Below are positions 1-6,904 of a DNA stretch of 63,364 nucleotides, in pieces; the first letter of the stretch is position 1; every line of letters starts with the position of its first letter. Both the position numbers and the translations under genes were made by a program. A model generated the notes under the pieces. That model searched no databases, was not told the origin of the DNA, and was given only the letters and a program-made list of their open reading frames with translations. The stretch is from Alphaproteobacteria bacterium (GTDB lineage: Bacteria > Pseudomonadota > Alphaproteobacteria > Sphingomonadales > Sphingomonadaceae), in NCBI GenBank assembly GCA_030431875.1, contig JAUIIG010000010.1:1-63364 (forward strand). The letters are read 5' to 3'.

Positions 1-2
1 TC

Positions 3-1382
3 GAACGCCGCGACGACGGCACCTGCCTGGTGTTCATCGACCGGCACCTCGTCCACGAAGTCACCAGCCCGCAGGCTTTCGAAGCGCTGCGCATGAAGGG
101 CCGCAAGGTCCGCCATCCCGAACTGACGCTGGCCGTGCCCGATCACAACCTGCCAACCACGGCGCGCATCGACGCCGACGGCAACCGCGTGCCCATCGCC
201 GACCAGGAAAGCCGCGAGCAGCTGGCCGCGTTGGAACGCAATGCCCCGGAAGCCGGTGTGCGCTATTTCGACGCGACCTCGCGCCAGCAGGGTATCGTCC
301 ACGTAGTCGGTCCCGAACAGGGTTTCTCGCTGCCCGGCACCACCATCGTCTGCGGCGACAGCCACACCGCCTGCCACGGCGGCCTCGGCGCATGGGCCTT
401 CGGCATCGGCACCAGCGAGGTGGAGCACGTACTCGCCACGCAGACGCTGCTGCTGCGCCAGTCGAAGACCATGGAAGTGCGCGTCGAAGGCGATCTTGGC
501 CCCGGCGTCACGCCGAAGGACCTAATCATGCACATCATCGGCCTGATCGGCACTGCGGGCGGCACTGGCCATGTCATCGAATATCGCGGCAAGGTGTTCG
601 AGGAAATGTCGATCGAGGGCCGCCTGACGGTTTGCAACATGTCGATCGAAGGCGGCGCCCGTGGCGGCATGATCGCTCCCGACGAAACCACTTTCGCCTA
701 CATCAAGGGTCGCCCCTTCGCCCCGCGCGCGGACGAATGGGACGATGCCGTCGCCTACTGGAAGACGCTCTACACCGACGCCGACGCCGTGTTCGACAAG
801 TCGGTGGTGATCGATGCCGCCGACGTCGAACCCAGCGTTACCTGGGGCACCAGCCCCGAAGACGTTGTGCCCATCGGCGGCGTGGTCCCCTCGCCCGACA
901 GCTTTGCCGACCCGTCGAAGCAGGCTGCGGCGCAAGCGAGCCTCGACTACATGGGTCTAACGCCCGGCACTCCGATGACCGAGGTCGAAGTGCAGAATGT
1001 CTTTATCGGCAGCTGCACCAACAGCCGCATCGAAGACCTGCGCGCCGCCGCCGCAGTGCTGCGCGGGCGCAAGAAGCACGCGAACATCAAATGGGGTATC
1101 GTCGTTCCCGGCTCCGGCCTGGTCAAGGAACAGGCCGAGGCAGAGGGTCTCGACAAGGTGTTCACCGATGCCGGCCTCGAATGGCGCGAGCCGGGTTGTT
1201 CGGCCTGCCTCGGCATGAACCCCGACAAGGTGCCCGCCGGCGAGCGTTCCGCATCCACCAGCAACCGCAATTTCGTCGGCCGTCAGGGCCCGGGTGCCCG
1301 CACCCACCTCGTCAGCCCCGCAATGGCAGCCGCTGCTGCCGTGACGGGCAAGCTGAGCGATGTGCGAGAATTGCAGGACTGA
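3..1382 (+). CDS. leuC: 3-isopropylmalate dehydratase large subunit (5' partial)
   Basis: Large subunit of the isopropylmalate isomerase of leucine biosynthesis, which converts 2- to 3-isopropylmalate in the cytoplasm with LeuD. The reading frame is open from the first bases and the residues before the GTG at nt 30 (ERRDDGTCL) match the family, so the true start lies upstream of the window. The [4Fe-4S] ligand cysteines are visible: SCTNSR (Cys codon at nt 1014) and GCSACLGMN (Cys codons at nt 1197 and 1206). A 54-aa ORF and leuD follow on the same strand. The family assignment is certain; only the N-terminus is missing. Confidence 0.97.
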   Translation, partial: ERRDDGTCLVFIDRHLVHEVTSPQAFEALRMKGRKVRHPELTLAVPDHNLPTTARIDADGNRVPIADQESREQLAALERNAPEAGVRYFDATSRQQGIVHVVGPEQGFSLPGTTIVCGDSHTACHGGLGAWAFGIGTSEVEHVLATQTLLLRQSKTMEVRVEGDLGPGVTPKDLIMHIIGLIGTAGGTGHVIEYRGKVFEEMSIEGRLTVCNMSIEGGARGGMIAPDETTFAYIKGRPFAPRADEWDDAVAYWKTLYTDADAVFDKSVVIDAADVEPSVTWGTSPEDVVPIGGVVPSPDSFADPSKQAAAQASLDYMGLTPGTPMTEVEVQNVFIGSCTNSRIEDLRAAAAVLRGRKKHANIKWGIVVPGSGLVKEQAEAEGLDKVFTDAGLEWREPGCSACLGMNPDKVPAGERSASTSNRNFVGRQGPGARTHLVSPAMAAAAAVTGKLSDVRELQD

Positions 1383-1420
1383 ACCTTGCAACAATTTGTC
1401 CGCATGAGCATTTAACAGTC

Positions 1421-1585
1421 ATGACCAAGAACTTTCCCAAGGGCAAAGCGGCCATCGCCGCAGGTGCCATCGGCTCGGCAGCCATCGCAGCGGCCCTGCT
1501 CTACGTGAACAAGCGCAAGAAGAAGGGCAACGAGCCCACCCAGCCGGGTCCGATCCCCAGCGGCGAGAAGCCGGAAACCGATTGA
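1421..1585 (+). CDS. 54-aa single-pass membrane peptide between leuC and leuD
   Basis: A small ORF starting at ATG 1421, 38 nt after leuC. Its stop overlaps the leuD start by one base (TGATG), which suggests translational coupling. The product begins MTKNFPKGK, has an Ala/Gly/Ile-rich hydrophobic segment at about residues 10-29, then a KRKKK cluster and a Pro/Gly/Glu-rich tail. This fits one membrane helix with the basic stretch in the cytoplasm. I recognise no function. Its placement, coding-like composition and exact coupling to leuD argue that it is real. It has no resemblance to either isomerase subunit. Confidence 0.7.
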   Translation: MTKNFPKGKAAIAAGAIGSAAIAAALLYVNKRKKKGNEPTQPGPIPSGEKPETD

Positions 1586-2193
1586 TGGCAAAGGTCGATC
1601 AGGTTGAAGGGCGGGCGATTCCCTATGGTCGGAAGAACATCGATACCGACCTGATCATCCCCGCACGCTGGCTGAAGACGGTCAGCCGCGAGGGCCTTGG
1701 CCAGGGCGCCTTCGAAGCCGTACGGGCCGAGAACCCGGACAATGTGTTCGACCAGGTGGAATTCGCCGGCGCACCGATCCTGATCGCGGGTGACAATTTC
1801 GGTTGCGGTTCCAGCCGTGAACATGCCGCCTGGGCCTTGCTCGACATGGGTATCCGCGCCGTGATCGCGCCCAGCTTCTCCGACATTTTTGCGGGCAACG
1901 CCTTCAAGAACGGCATCCTCACCGTGGCCCTGCCGCAGGACCAGGTCGACCGCCTGCTGGAAGTCGCGCAGACCGATCCGGTCACCATCGACCTCGAGAC
2001 GCAGACGGTCACCACCCCGTTCCAGGATCGATTCACCTTCGAAATCGATCCGTTCCGCAAGTTCTGCCTGCTTGAAGGGCTCGACGAAGTCGGGCTGACT
2101 TTGACGCGCAATGATGCCATTGCAACATACGAAAAGCGGCTGTCTGCCGCAAAACCATGGCTGGTGCGCGGCACCGCTACTGCCGACACCTGA
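1585..2193 (+). CDS. leuD: 3-isopropylmalate dehydratase small subunit
   Basis: The 202-aa swivel-domain partner of LeuC in leucine biosynthesis. The family motif [12 protein letters not shown] is at residues 69-80 and the length is normal for bacterial LeuD. ATG 1585 is preferred over the in-frame TTG at 1582 because it gives the TGATG overlap with the preceding peptide gene. DUF1476, bolA and grxD genes follow on the same strand with short gaps, so the whole block may be one transcript. Confidence 0.97.
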   Translation: MAKVDQVEGRAIPYGRKNIDTDLIIPARWLKTVSREGLGQGAFEAVRAENPDNVFDQVEFAGAPILIAGDNFGCGSSREHAAWALLDMGIRAVIAPSFSDIFAGNAFKNGILTVALPQDQVDRLLEVAQTDPVTIDLETQTVTTPFQDRFTFEIDPFRKFCLLEGLDEVGLTLTRNDAIATYEKRLSAAKPWLVRGTATADT

Positions 2194-2210
2194 TTAGGGA
2201 TCACGACACC

Positions 2211-2534
2211 ATGACCGATTTCAAAGACCGCGAACGCGCCGAAGAAGCCAAGTTCGCAATGGACGAAGAAACCGCCTTCCGCGTTGCCGCGCGCCGCAAC
2301 CGCCTGCTGGGCGAATGGGCTGCTGGCGTGATGGAACTTACGCCGGAAGAAACCGAAGCCTACAAGAAGGCGGTGGTCCAGGCGGATTTCGAGGAAGCCG
2401 GTGACGAGGACGTGATCCGCAAGCTGCTGGGTGACCTGACCCAGGCCGGTTGCGACATCGACGAAGCCGCCGTCCGTGCGCAGCTGGAAGAAAAGGCCGT
2501 CGAGGCCAAGCGCCAACTGATGAGCGAGTCCTGA
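2211..2534 (+). CDS. DUF1476 protein, ATPase inhibitor zeta-subunit family
   Basis: A 107-aa protein with the DUF1476 pattern: an N-terminal DRERAEEAKFA segment, then RRNRLLGEWAA and FEEAGDEDV. Alphaproteobacterial members include the zeta subunit that inhibits the F1Fo-ATPase of Paracoccus. The inhibitory N-terminus is poorly conserved outside that group, so inhibition here is inference. ATG 2211 is chosen over an upstream in-frame start inside leuD because MTDFKDRERA is the usual family N-terminus. The protein is predicted to be helical and cytoplasmic. Confidence 0.9.
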   Translation: MTDFKDRERAEEAKFAMDEETAFRVAARRNRLLGEWAAGVMELTPEETEAYKKAVVQADFEEAGDEDVIRKLLGDLTQAGCDIDEAAVRAQLEEKAVEAKRQLMSES

Positions 2535-2538
2535 GCGG

Positions 2539-2772
2539 ATGCCGATGCCTGCTGACCAGATCGTGGCGCTGATCAAGGCCGCCATGCCCGACGCCGAAGT
2601 CGAGATGCAGGCGCTGGCCGACGATAATGACCATTGGCTGGCTCGGGTGACCTCGAAGGAGTTCGAGGGCAAGAACCGCGTGCAGCAGCACAAGATGGTC
2701 TTTGCGGCGCTCGGCGGCAGGCTGGGCGGCGAACTGCACGCCTTGCAACTGCACACCAGCGTTCCCAACTGA
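2539..2772 (+). CDS. bolA: BolA family protein
   Basis: A 77-aa BolA/YrbA-type protein. BolA proteins bind monothiol glutaredoxins and share a [2Fe-2S] cluster in iron-sulfur trafficking and iron sensing. The family pattern is visible in FEGKNRVQQHKMVFAAL followed by a short GGELHALQL segment; the conserved His lies in QQHKMV. The CGFS glutaredoxin gene lies 33 nt downstream, the classic BolA-Grx pairing. It starts four bases after the preceding stop. Confidence 0.93.
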   Translation: MPMPADQIVALIKAAMPDAEVEMQALADDNDHWLARVTSKEFEGKNRVQQHKMVFAALGGRLGGELHALQLHTSVPN

Positions 2773-2805
2773 GGCGCAACCAACCTTTTCTTATCGGTGA
2801 AACCC

Positions 2806-3135
<330 letters not shown>

Positions 3136-3161
3136 TCCAGCCTCCATTGCAGGCGATTTAC

Positions 3162-3190
3162 GGACCGCCATTGGCGGTCCGTTTTCGTTT
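3162..3190 (+). terminator. Rho-independent terminator after grxD
   Basis: A perfect 9-bp stem GGACCGCCA/TGGCGGTCC (3162-3180) closes directly on the complementary arm, so the terminal pairs must open for the loop. It is followed by GTTTTCGTTT. It ends the leuC-grxD block. The second arm plus T-rich tail recurs about 22 bp later as an imperfect copy. Confidence 0.85.
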
Positions 3191-3201
3191 GTGCTGCTGG
3201 C

Positions 3202-3226
3202 CGCCATTGGCGGTCCGTTCTCGTTC
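3202..3226 (+). repeat. Partial copy of the grxD terminator arm
   Basis: Bases 3202-3226 (CGCCATTGGCGGTCCGTTCT and onwards) repeat 3167-3191 with only minor T/C changes. Just the loop-proximal and 3' parts of the terminator are duplicated, so the copy alone folds only a short CGCCA/TGGCG stem. Confidence 0.7.
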
Positions 3227-3282
3227 AGCTAGGCCCTCCTAGAGGCACTTGCCCGATTTCGGCACCTGACATTGGAGACCCC

Positions 3283-4161
3283 ATGATCCGTAGCCTCATT
3301 CCCGCCCTGTTGCCCGCACTGCTGCTCGTCCTGCCAGCCAGCGCGCTTGCGCAGGATGGCATGCCCGACAACCTTGCGGAACGCATGGAAGGCGCGCGCG
3401 AGGCGCAAGCCGTGGCCGCCGTCATGGGCGACGTGCTGCAGGCAAATGCCATCGCGCAGCGGCAGTATTCGGGCATGGTCGCCGGGCAGTTGGGTGACCG
3501 CTATCGCGGGGCCGTTTCCATCCCAGCAGACGAGGACGGCACCTGGCTTTCGGTGATCGTGGGCCAGCCTGGCGGCGAAGATGCGCCGCTGGTGGCGCTC
3601 GCCGAATACCTGATCGCTGACGGCACGATCCAGAATGAACAGCTCTACCTCTCCGGCGAGCGGCCCGAGCTGGAGGGTGACCTGCTGGCCATGGCGCGGG
3701 CGCAGGTCGTCGCCCCGCGCGCCGTCATCGCCTCGCCCGAGACCAGCGTCTGCCTCAATGGCGAGGAAGCCGAGGGCGCCTCGGTGACCTACCTCACCAT
3801 CGCCCTGCCACCCGCTGAGGACGGTGCCTTCAACACCTATGTGCTGAATGGCCCGCTGGAGAACGGTGCCATCCCGCTGGGCAAGCACTACCGCGTCCAT
3901 TTCGACGAGTTCGGCGTGATCGGCGATCCCGAACTGGTGACCGACACCTGCGAGGTCGTGACCTGGGACGATGAGAACCCTGATCTCGCCTCATTGGTGT
4001 ATGTCACCGAATACCCCGAAGGCGAATGGCCCAACGCGGTGCAGACCTTCATCTCACAGCTGGTGCCCATGTCGATTGGCGTGGTGACGGGTGACATCAT
4101 CTGGCCCATGGCCGGCGGTACGATTGCCCCGCCGGTGCCTGCGACAGAAGCCGGTTACTGA
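3283..4161 (+). CDS. Secreted protein of unknown function
   Basis: A 292-aa protein with a clear Sec signal peptide: MIRSL, a Leu/Ala-rich core, and a predicted cut after ASALAQ near residue 24. The mature part is acidic, with two cysteines (in SVCLNGEE and TDTCEV) that could form a periplasmic disulfide. No repeats or further membrane segments are visible. It follows the grxD terminator, so it should have its own promoter. The next gene starts 12 nt after its stop. I do not recognise the family. Confidence 0.8.
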   Translation: MIRSLIPALLPALLLVLPASALAQDGMPDNLAERMEGAREAQAVAAVMGDVLQANAIAQRQYSGMVAGQLGDRYRGAVSIPADEDGTWLSVIVGQPGGEDAPLVALAEYLIADGTIQNEQLYLSGERPELEGDLLAMARAQVVAPRAVIASPETSVCLNGEEAEGASVTYLTIALPPAEDGAFNTYVLNGPLENGAIPLGKHYRVHFDEFGVIGDPELVTDTCEVVTWDDENPDLASLVYVTEYPEGEWPNAVQTFISQLVPMSIGVVTGDIIWPMAGGTIAPPVPATEAGY

Positions 4162-4173
4162 GGCGCGAACCCC

Positions 4174-4791
4174 GTGTGCAACCTCTACAAGATGTCCCGC
4201 ACGCAGGACGAGGTAGCCCACTTCTTCGACGAGATCGCCAGCGACCTGGCGCGCGGCCCGGCGGGAAATGCGCCGGAGATGGTCTATCCCGGTTATCCCG
4301 GCATGGTGCTGGCCGAGGGCCGCCTGCAACAGATGACCTGGGGCTTCCCGCTGCAACTGAAAGGCGCCAAGGGCCAGCTGCTCAAACCCAAACCGGTCAA
4401 CAATGCCCGGTCGGACAAGCTCCGCAGCCCCTTCTGGCGCGCCAGCTTTGTCGAGCGGCGCTGCCTCGTACCAGTGAGCGCCTTCGCCGAGGCCGAGGGG
4501 CCGAAAGGTGGCAAGACGCGGACATGGTTCTCGCTGCCCGACAGTGACCTGCTGGCCGTCGGCGGAATCTGGCGCGACAGTGCGGAATGGGGCGCGGCCT
4601 ATTCGATGGTGATGACCGACGCGAACCAGTTCGTACAAGGCCTGCATGATCGCATGCCGGTGATCGTCCCGCGCGCGGACTGGGACCGGTGGCTCCGCGC
4701 AGAGCCAGCCGAGGCCTTCAAGCTGTGCCGACCCTATGCCGGCGACATGCTGGTAGACCGCACAGACGAGCCCTGGGCTGGTCGACGCTAG
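4174..4791 (+). CDS. SRAP-domain protein (YedK/HMCES family)
   Basis: A 205-aa SOS-response-associated peptidase-like protein. The family forms a covalent DNA-protein crosslink with abasic sites in single-stranded DNA through Cys2 after removal of Met1. GTG 4174 gives the required Met-Cys start; the first residues are MCNLY rather than the commoner MCGRY. Other conserved parts are NARSDKL, a Pro-Val-Ser-Ala-Phe-Ala-Glu segment carrying the active-site acid, and LHDRMPVIV with the conserved His. It starts 12 nt after the secreted-protein gene. No LexA-like site is evident upstream. Confidence 0.92.
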   Translation: MCNLYKMSRTQDEVAHFFDEIASDLARGPAGNAPEMVYPGYPGMVLAEGRLQQMTWGFPLQLKGAKGQLLKPKPVNNARSDKLRSPFWRASFVERRCLVPVSAFAEAEGPKGGKTRTWFSLPDSDLLAVGGIWRDSAEWGAAYSMVMTDANQFVQGLHDRMPVIVPRADWDRWLRAEPAEAFKLCRPYAGDMLVDRTDEPWAGRR

Positions 4792-5269
4792 TTTCCGCTG
4801 ATTTCGGGGAGGTTCTTCGGGGAGGCGGAGCCGGGAGACTTGGTTGGGGACCTAGGGGTCGGCCCCGCCTCGTTCGAAGAACTCAGGTACGCCAATAACA
4901 TTGCACGGCCCGTGCCAGTTTTGCGGATCGGCGGTTTCCTGCGGGAGACGATGGTTCGCGAAAAGTTAACGCGGTAGGCGGGTGTAAGATTTCCCGACTC
5001 TTTTTGCCTTTCGAAGCCGCCTCCGCGGCTTCGTCCTCGCTAGACGCGCTCCGCTTCGCTACGCGCCCGCTGCGGGCGGCCAGTCGGCCTTGCGGTGACT
5101 ATCGTGACCGTTTTCCGCACACACTGTCTGGTTGGCGCTGATCTCGGTCGCGTCTAGCGCCCGACCGAGCGCACGCGCGCGACCCGCAGGTGCCGCGTAA
5201 CGAAGGCAAAGCCGAGTGGAGCGAACAGCACCGAGGACGATCCCGCGGAGGCGGGATCGAAAAACAAGA
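4792..5269. other. Structured non-coding region between the SRAP gene and tRNA-Arg
   Basis: About 480 nt without a credible gene. It holds several inverted repeats: an imperfect pair 4812-4828 / 4865-4882, a perfect 8-bp hairpin GAAGCCGC/GCGGCTTC at 5013-5032, a perfect 11-bp pair CGCTAGACGCG (5038-5048) / CGCGTCTAGCG (5149-5159), and an 8-bp hairpin GATCCCGC/GCGGGATC at 5239-5258. None has a clear T-tract. No transposase remnant is seen. It could be terminators, a miniature element or remodelled intergenic DNA. Confidence 0.6.
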
Positions 5270-5346
5270 TGGCGCGCCCAGCAGGAGTCGAACCTGCGGC
5301 CTCAGGATTAGAAGTCCCGTGCTCTATCCAGCTGAGCTATGGGCGC
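5270..5346 (-). tRNA. tRNA-Arg (anticodon TCT)
   Basis: Reading the minus strand from 5346, the cloverleaf is complete: acceptor GCGCCCA pairs with TGGGCGC, the D stem is GCTC/GAGC, the anticodon stem CGGGA/TCCTG carries loop CTTCTAA with anticodon TCT, and the T arm is GCAGG-TTCGACT-CCTGC. The discriminator is G and the CCA end is encoded (5272-5270). It decodes AGA. Confidence 0.97.
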
Positions 5347-5403
5347 GTTGGGGCGGCCAATAGCCTGCTTTGCGGCTGGCGCAAATGGCGCTAGCACCTG
5401 TCC

Positions 5404-6147
5404 ATGTCCGATCAGCCACCCGCCCATGCGCAATTCCGCTATTTTGACCTCGTCATGGCGGCATTTGTCGTGGTGCTGGTACTGTCCAACGTCATCGGCG
5501 CGGCGAAGATCAGTGCGATCGAAGTTCCATTCTGGCCTGACGGCTGGTGGCCTGCCGAGGGCGGCGTCTTCATCTTCGGCGCCGGCATCCTGTTCTTCCC
5601 GCTTTCCTATGTCATCGGCGACGTATTGACCGAGGTCTACGGCTATGCCCGCGCGCGGCGGGTGATCTGGGCGGGCTTTGCTGCGCTGGTGTTCATGGCC
5701 GTGATGAGCTTCGTCGTCGTCTCGCTGCCCCCGGCAGGCAGCTGGACAGGGCAGGAAGCCTATGAAAGCGTGTTCGGCCAGGTGCCACGCATCGTGCTTG
5801 CCTCGATCACCGCGTTCTGGGCGGGCGAGTTCGTGAACTCGTATGTCATGGCGAAGATGAAGGTCTGGACGAAGGGCCGGATGCTGTGGAGCCGCACCAT
5901 CGGATCAACCGTGGTGGGCCAGGGCGTCGACAGCCTGCTGTTCTATCCCATTGCCTTCCTTGGCGTGTGGGAGACCAGCGATGTCCTGTTGGTGATGGCG
6001 ACGAACTGGGCGCTCAAGGTCGGCTGGGAAGCCATGCTGACGCCGGTCACCTATCGCGTTGTCGGCTTCCTGAAGAAGCGCGAAGGGGTCGAGATCTTCG
6101 ATACCGACACCGATTTTTCTCCCTTTGCGGCACGCGAGGGCCGCTAG
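5404..6147 (+). CDS. Queuosine precursor transporter (VUT family, YhhQ-like)
   Basis: A 247-aa inner-membrane protein with about six hydrophobic segments and the family features LSNVIGAAKI near the N-terminus and the charged loop VIGDVLTEVYGYARARR. YhhQ/VUT proteins import queuosine precursors such as preQ0 and preQ1 for tRNA modification. A queF gene at 24.3 kb fits queuosine metabolism in this organism, though salvage versus synthesis cannot be decided here. The gene stands alone downstream of the divergent tRNA-Arg. Confidence 0.88.
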   Translation: MSDQPPAHAQFRYFDLVMAAFVVVLVLSNVIGAAKISAIEVPFWPDGWWPAEGGVFIFGAGILFFPLSYVIGDVLTEVYGYARARRVIWAGFAALVFMAVMSFVVVSLPPAGSWTGQEAYESVFGQVPRIVLASITAFWAGEFVNSYVMAKMKVWTKGRMLWSRTIGSTVVGQGVDSLLFYPIAFLGVWETSDVLLVMATNWALKVGWEAMLTPVTYRVVGFLKKREGVEIFDTDTDFSPFAAREGR

Positions 6148-6170
6148 GGGTAGCGACTGGCTACTGGCCG

Positions 6171-6392
6171 TTAGTCGGCCAGCAGCCAGATCGCGAGGTA
6201 GATGACGATGAAGCTGCCGAAACCGGCAATTGCACCCACTGCGAAGATAACCCGCACGATCAGCGGATCGATACCGAAGTAGTTCGCGATACCGCCGCAA
6301 ACCCCGGCCACCTTGCCGCGTGCCTTGTCGAGGCGGAATTTCTTTCCGCCAGCGGGGCGCACGGCGTCGTTCTTGCGGTCGAGCTGGGTCAT
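6171..6392 (-). CDS. pspC: PspC domain protein
   Basis: A 73-aa protein made of little more than one PspC domain: a basic N-terminus, KFRLDKARGKVAGVCGGIANYF and a C-terminal transmembrane helix ending AIWLLAD. PspC senses envelope stress at the inner membrane in the phage-shock response. Its ATG overlaps the stop of the upstream 42-aa peptide gene by four bases (ATGA), so translation is probably coupled. With the two peptide genes and a sigma-54-like promoter it appears to form one short unit. No pspA or pspB lies within the window. Confidence 0.88.
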   Translation of the reverse strand: MTQLDRKNDAVRPAGGKKFRLDKARGKVAGVCGGIANYFGIDPLIVRVIFAVGAIAGFGSFIVIYLAIWLLAD

Positions 6393-6517
6393 GCCAGCAG
6401 GCCCATGAACGAAGTGGCATTCGGGTTGGCGAAGCTGCTCACGAGCAGGGTCATCGTCACTGCCAGGGCGGCGAGGCCGGCCACCAGCTTGTTCTGCATT
6501 TCATTGGTCATGGTCAT
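6389..6517 (-). CDS. 42-aa membrane peptide, copy 2 of a tandem pair
   Basis: A small ORF from ATG 6517 to a TGA that overlaps the pspC start. The product starts MTMTNEMQNK, followed by a hydrophobic helix at about residues 11-29 and a short C-terminal tail. It is 22/42 residues identical, without gaps, to the peptide encoded just upstream, sharing ALAVT-like and LLVSSF segments. An AGAGGGA ribosome-binding site precedes the ATG by about 12 nt. The conservation of paralogs at equal length and the overlap with pspC support coding. The function is unknown; a small stress-linked membrane peptide is inferred from context. Confidence 0.78.
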   Translation of the reverse strand: MTMTNEMQNKLVAGLAALAVTMTLLVSSFANPNATSFMGLLA

Positions 6518-6551
6518 GTCTTTCTAGTCCCTCTTGGTTGGTTCGGTTGGT

Positions 6552-6680
6552 TTAGGCGATGAGGCCGGCGATGATGCTTGCTTCCGGGGTCGAGAAGCTG
6601 CTGACGAGCAGCGACGTGGTGACTGCGACAGCTGCGAGAGCGGCCAGGATGCGAGCGGAGAAGTCATTCGTGAAAGTCAT
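6552..6680 (-). CDS. 42-aa membrane peptide, copy 1 of a tandem pair
   Basis: First gene of the minus-strand unit, ATG at 6680 and TAA at 6552, with AGAGGGA about 8 nt before the start. The product begins MTFTNDFSAR and has one hydrophobic helix (about residues 11-29) and a small tail ending AGLIA. It is about 52% identical to the 42-aa product of the next gene, 34 nt downstream, which indicates a tandem duplication under selection. The helix lacks a clear signal-peptidase site, so it is probably membrane-anchored. I know no family name for it. Confidence 0.78.
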   Translation of the reverse strand: MTFTNDFSARILAALAAVAVTTSLLVSSFSTPEASIIAGLIA

Positions 6681-6733
6681 TTTGTTTCCCTCTTGTGTTT
6701 GAATGGTTCGTTTTCGTCCCATGCCCCCAACAT

Positions 6734-6749
6734 TGCAGGAGGTGTGCCA
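6734..6749 (-). promoter_or_regulatory. Sigma-54 (-24/-12) promoter-like site for the peptide-pspC unit
   Basis: The minus strand reads TGGCAC-ACCTC-CTGCA, against the RpoN consensus TGGCAC-N5-TTGCW: one mismatch, with the invariant GG and GC at the correct spacing. The predicted start is near 6723, giving a leader of about 43 nt to the ATG at 6680. The phage-shock operon of enterobacteria is sigma-54 dependent, which fits the PspC domain downstream. Confidence 0.7.
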
Positions 6750-6810
6750 ATTGCGAAAAATGGCGGAATTCTGCGATTCTTGTTAAGGAAGCAGAAAGGT
6801 AGGACTCACA

Positions 6811-6828
6811 ACCAACCTAACAGTTGGT
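6811..6828. promoter_or_regulatory. Inverted repeat, candidate activator site for the sigma-54-like promoter
   Basis: A perfect inverted repeat ACCAAC-N6-GTTGGT, centred about 95 bp upstream of the predicted sigma-54 start. That is where enhancer-binding activators usually bind. A shorter CCAA-TCT-TTGG repeat lies at 6837-6847. The region also precedes recF on the plus strand. The binding protein is unknown. Confidence 0.45.
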
Positions 6829-6904
6829 GATTTTTCCCAATCTTTGGTTGCGCTGATTTGGGTGGAACACAGCGCGCGGCTGGCATAGGACTTTGCGCAC
6901 CGCC

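Noticed and set aside
392-1420. Long second-frame ORF inside leuC that runs into the 54-aa peptide
   Set aside because: Only the part from ATG 1421 lies outside leuC and looks like a protein; the upstream part is an out-of-frame shadow.
5239-5258. Hairpin next to tRNA-Arg as a terminator
   Set aside because: The stem is perfect, but T residues lie on the wrong side for the tRNA strand and no T-tract follows on the plus strand.
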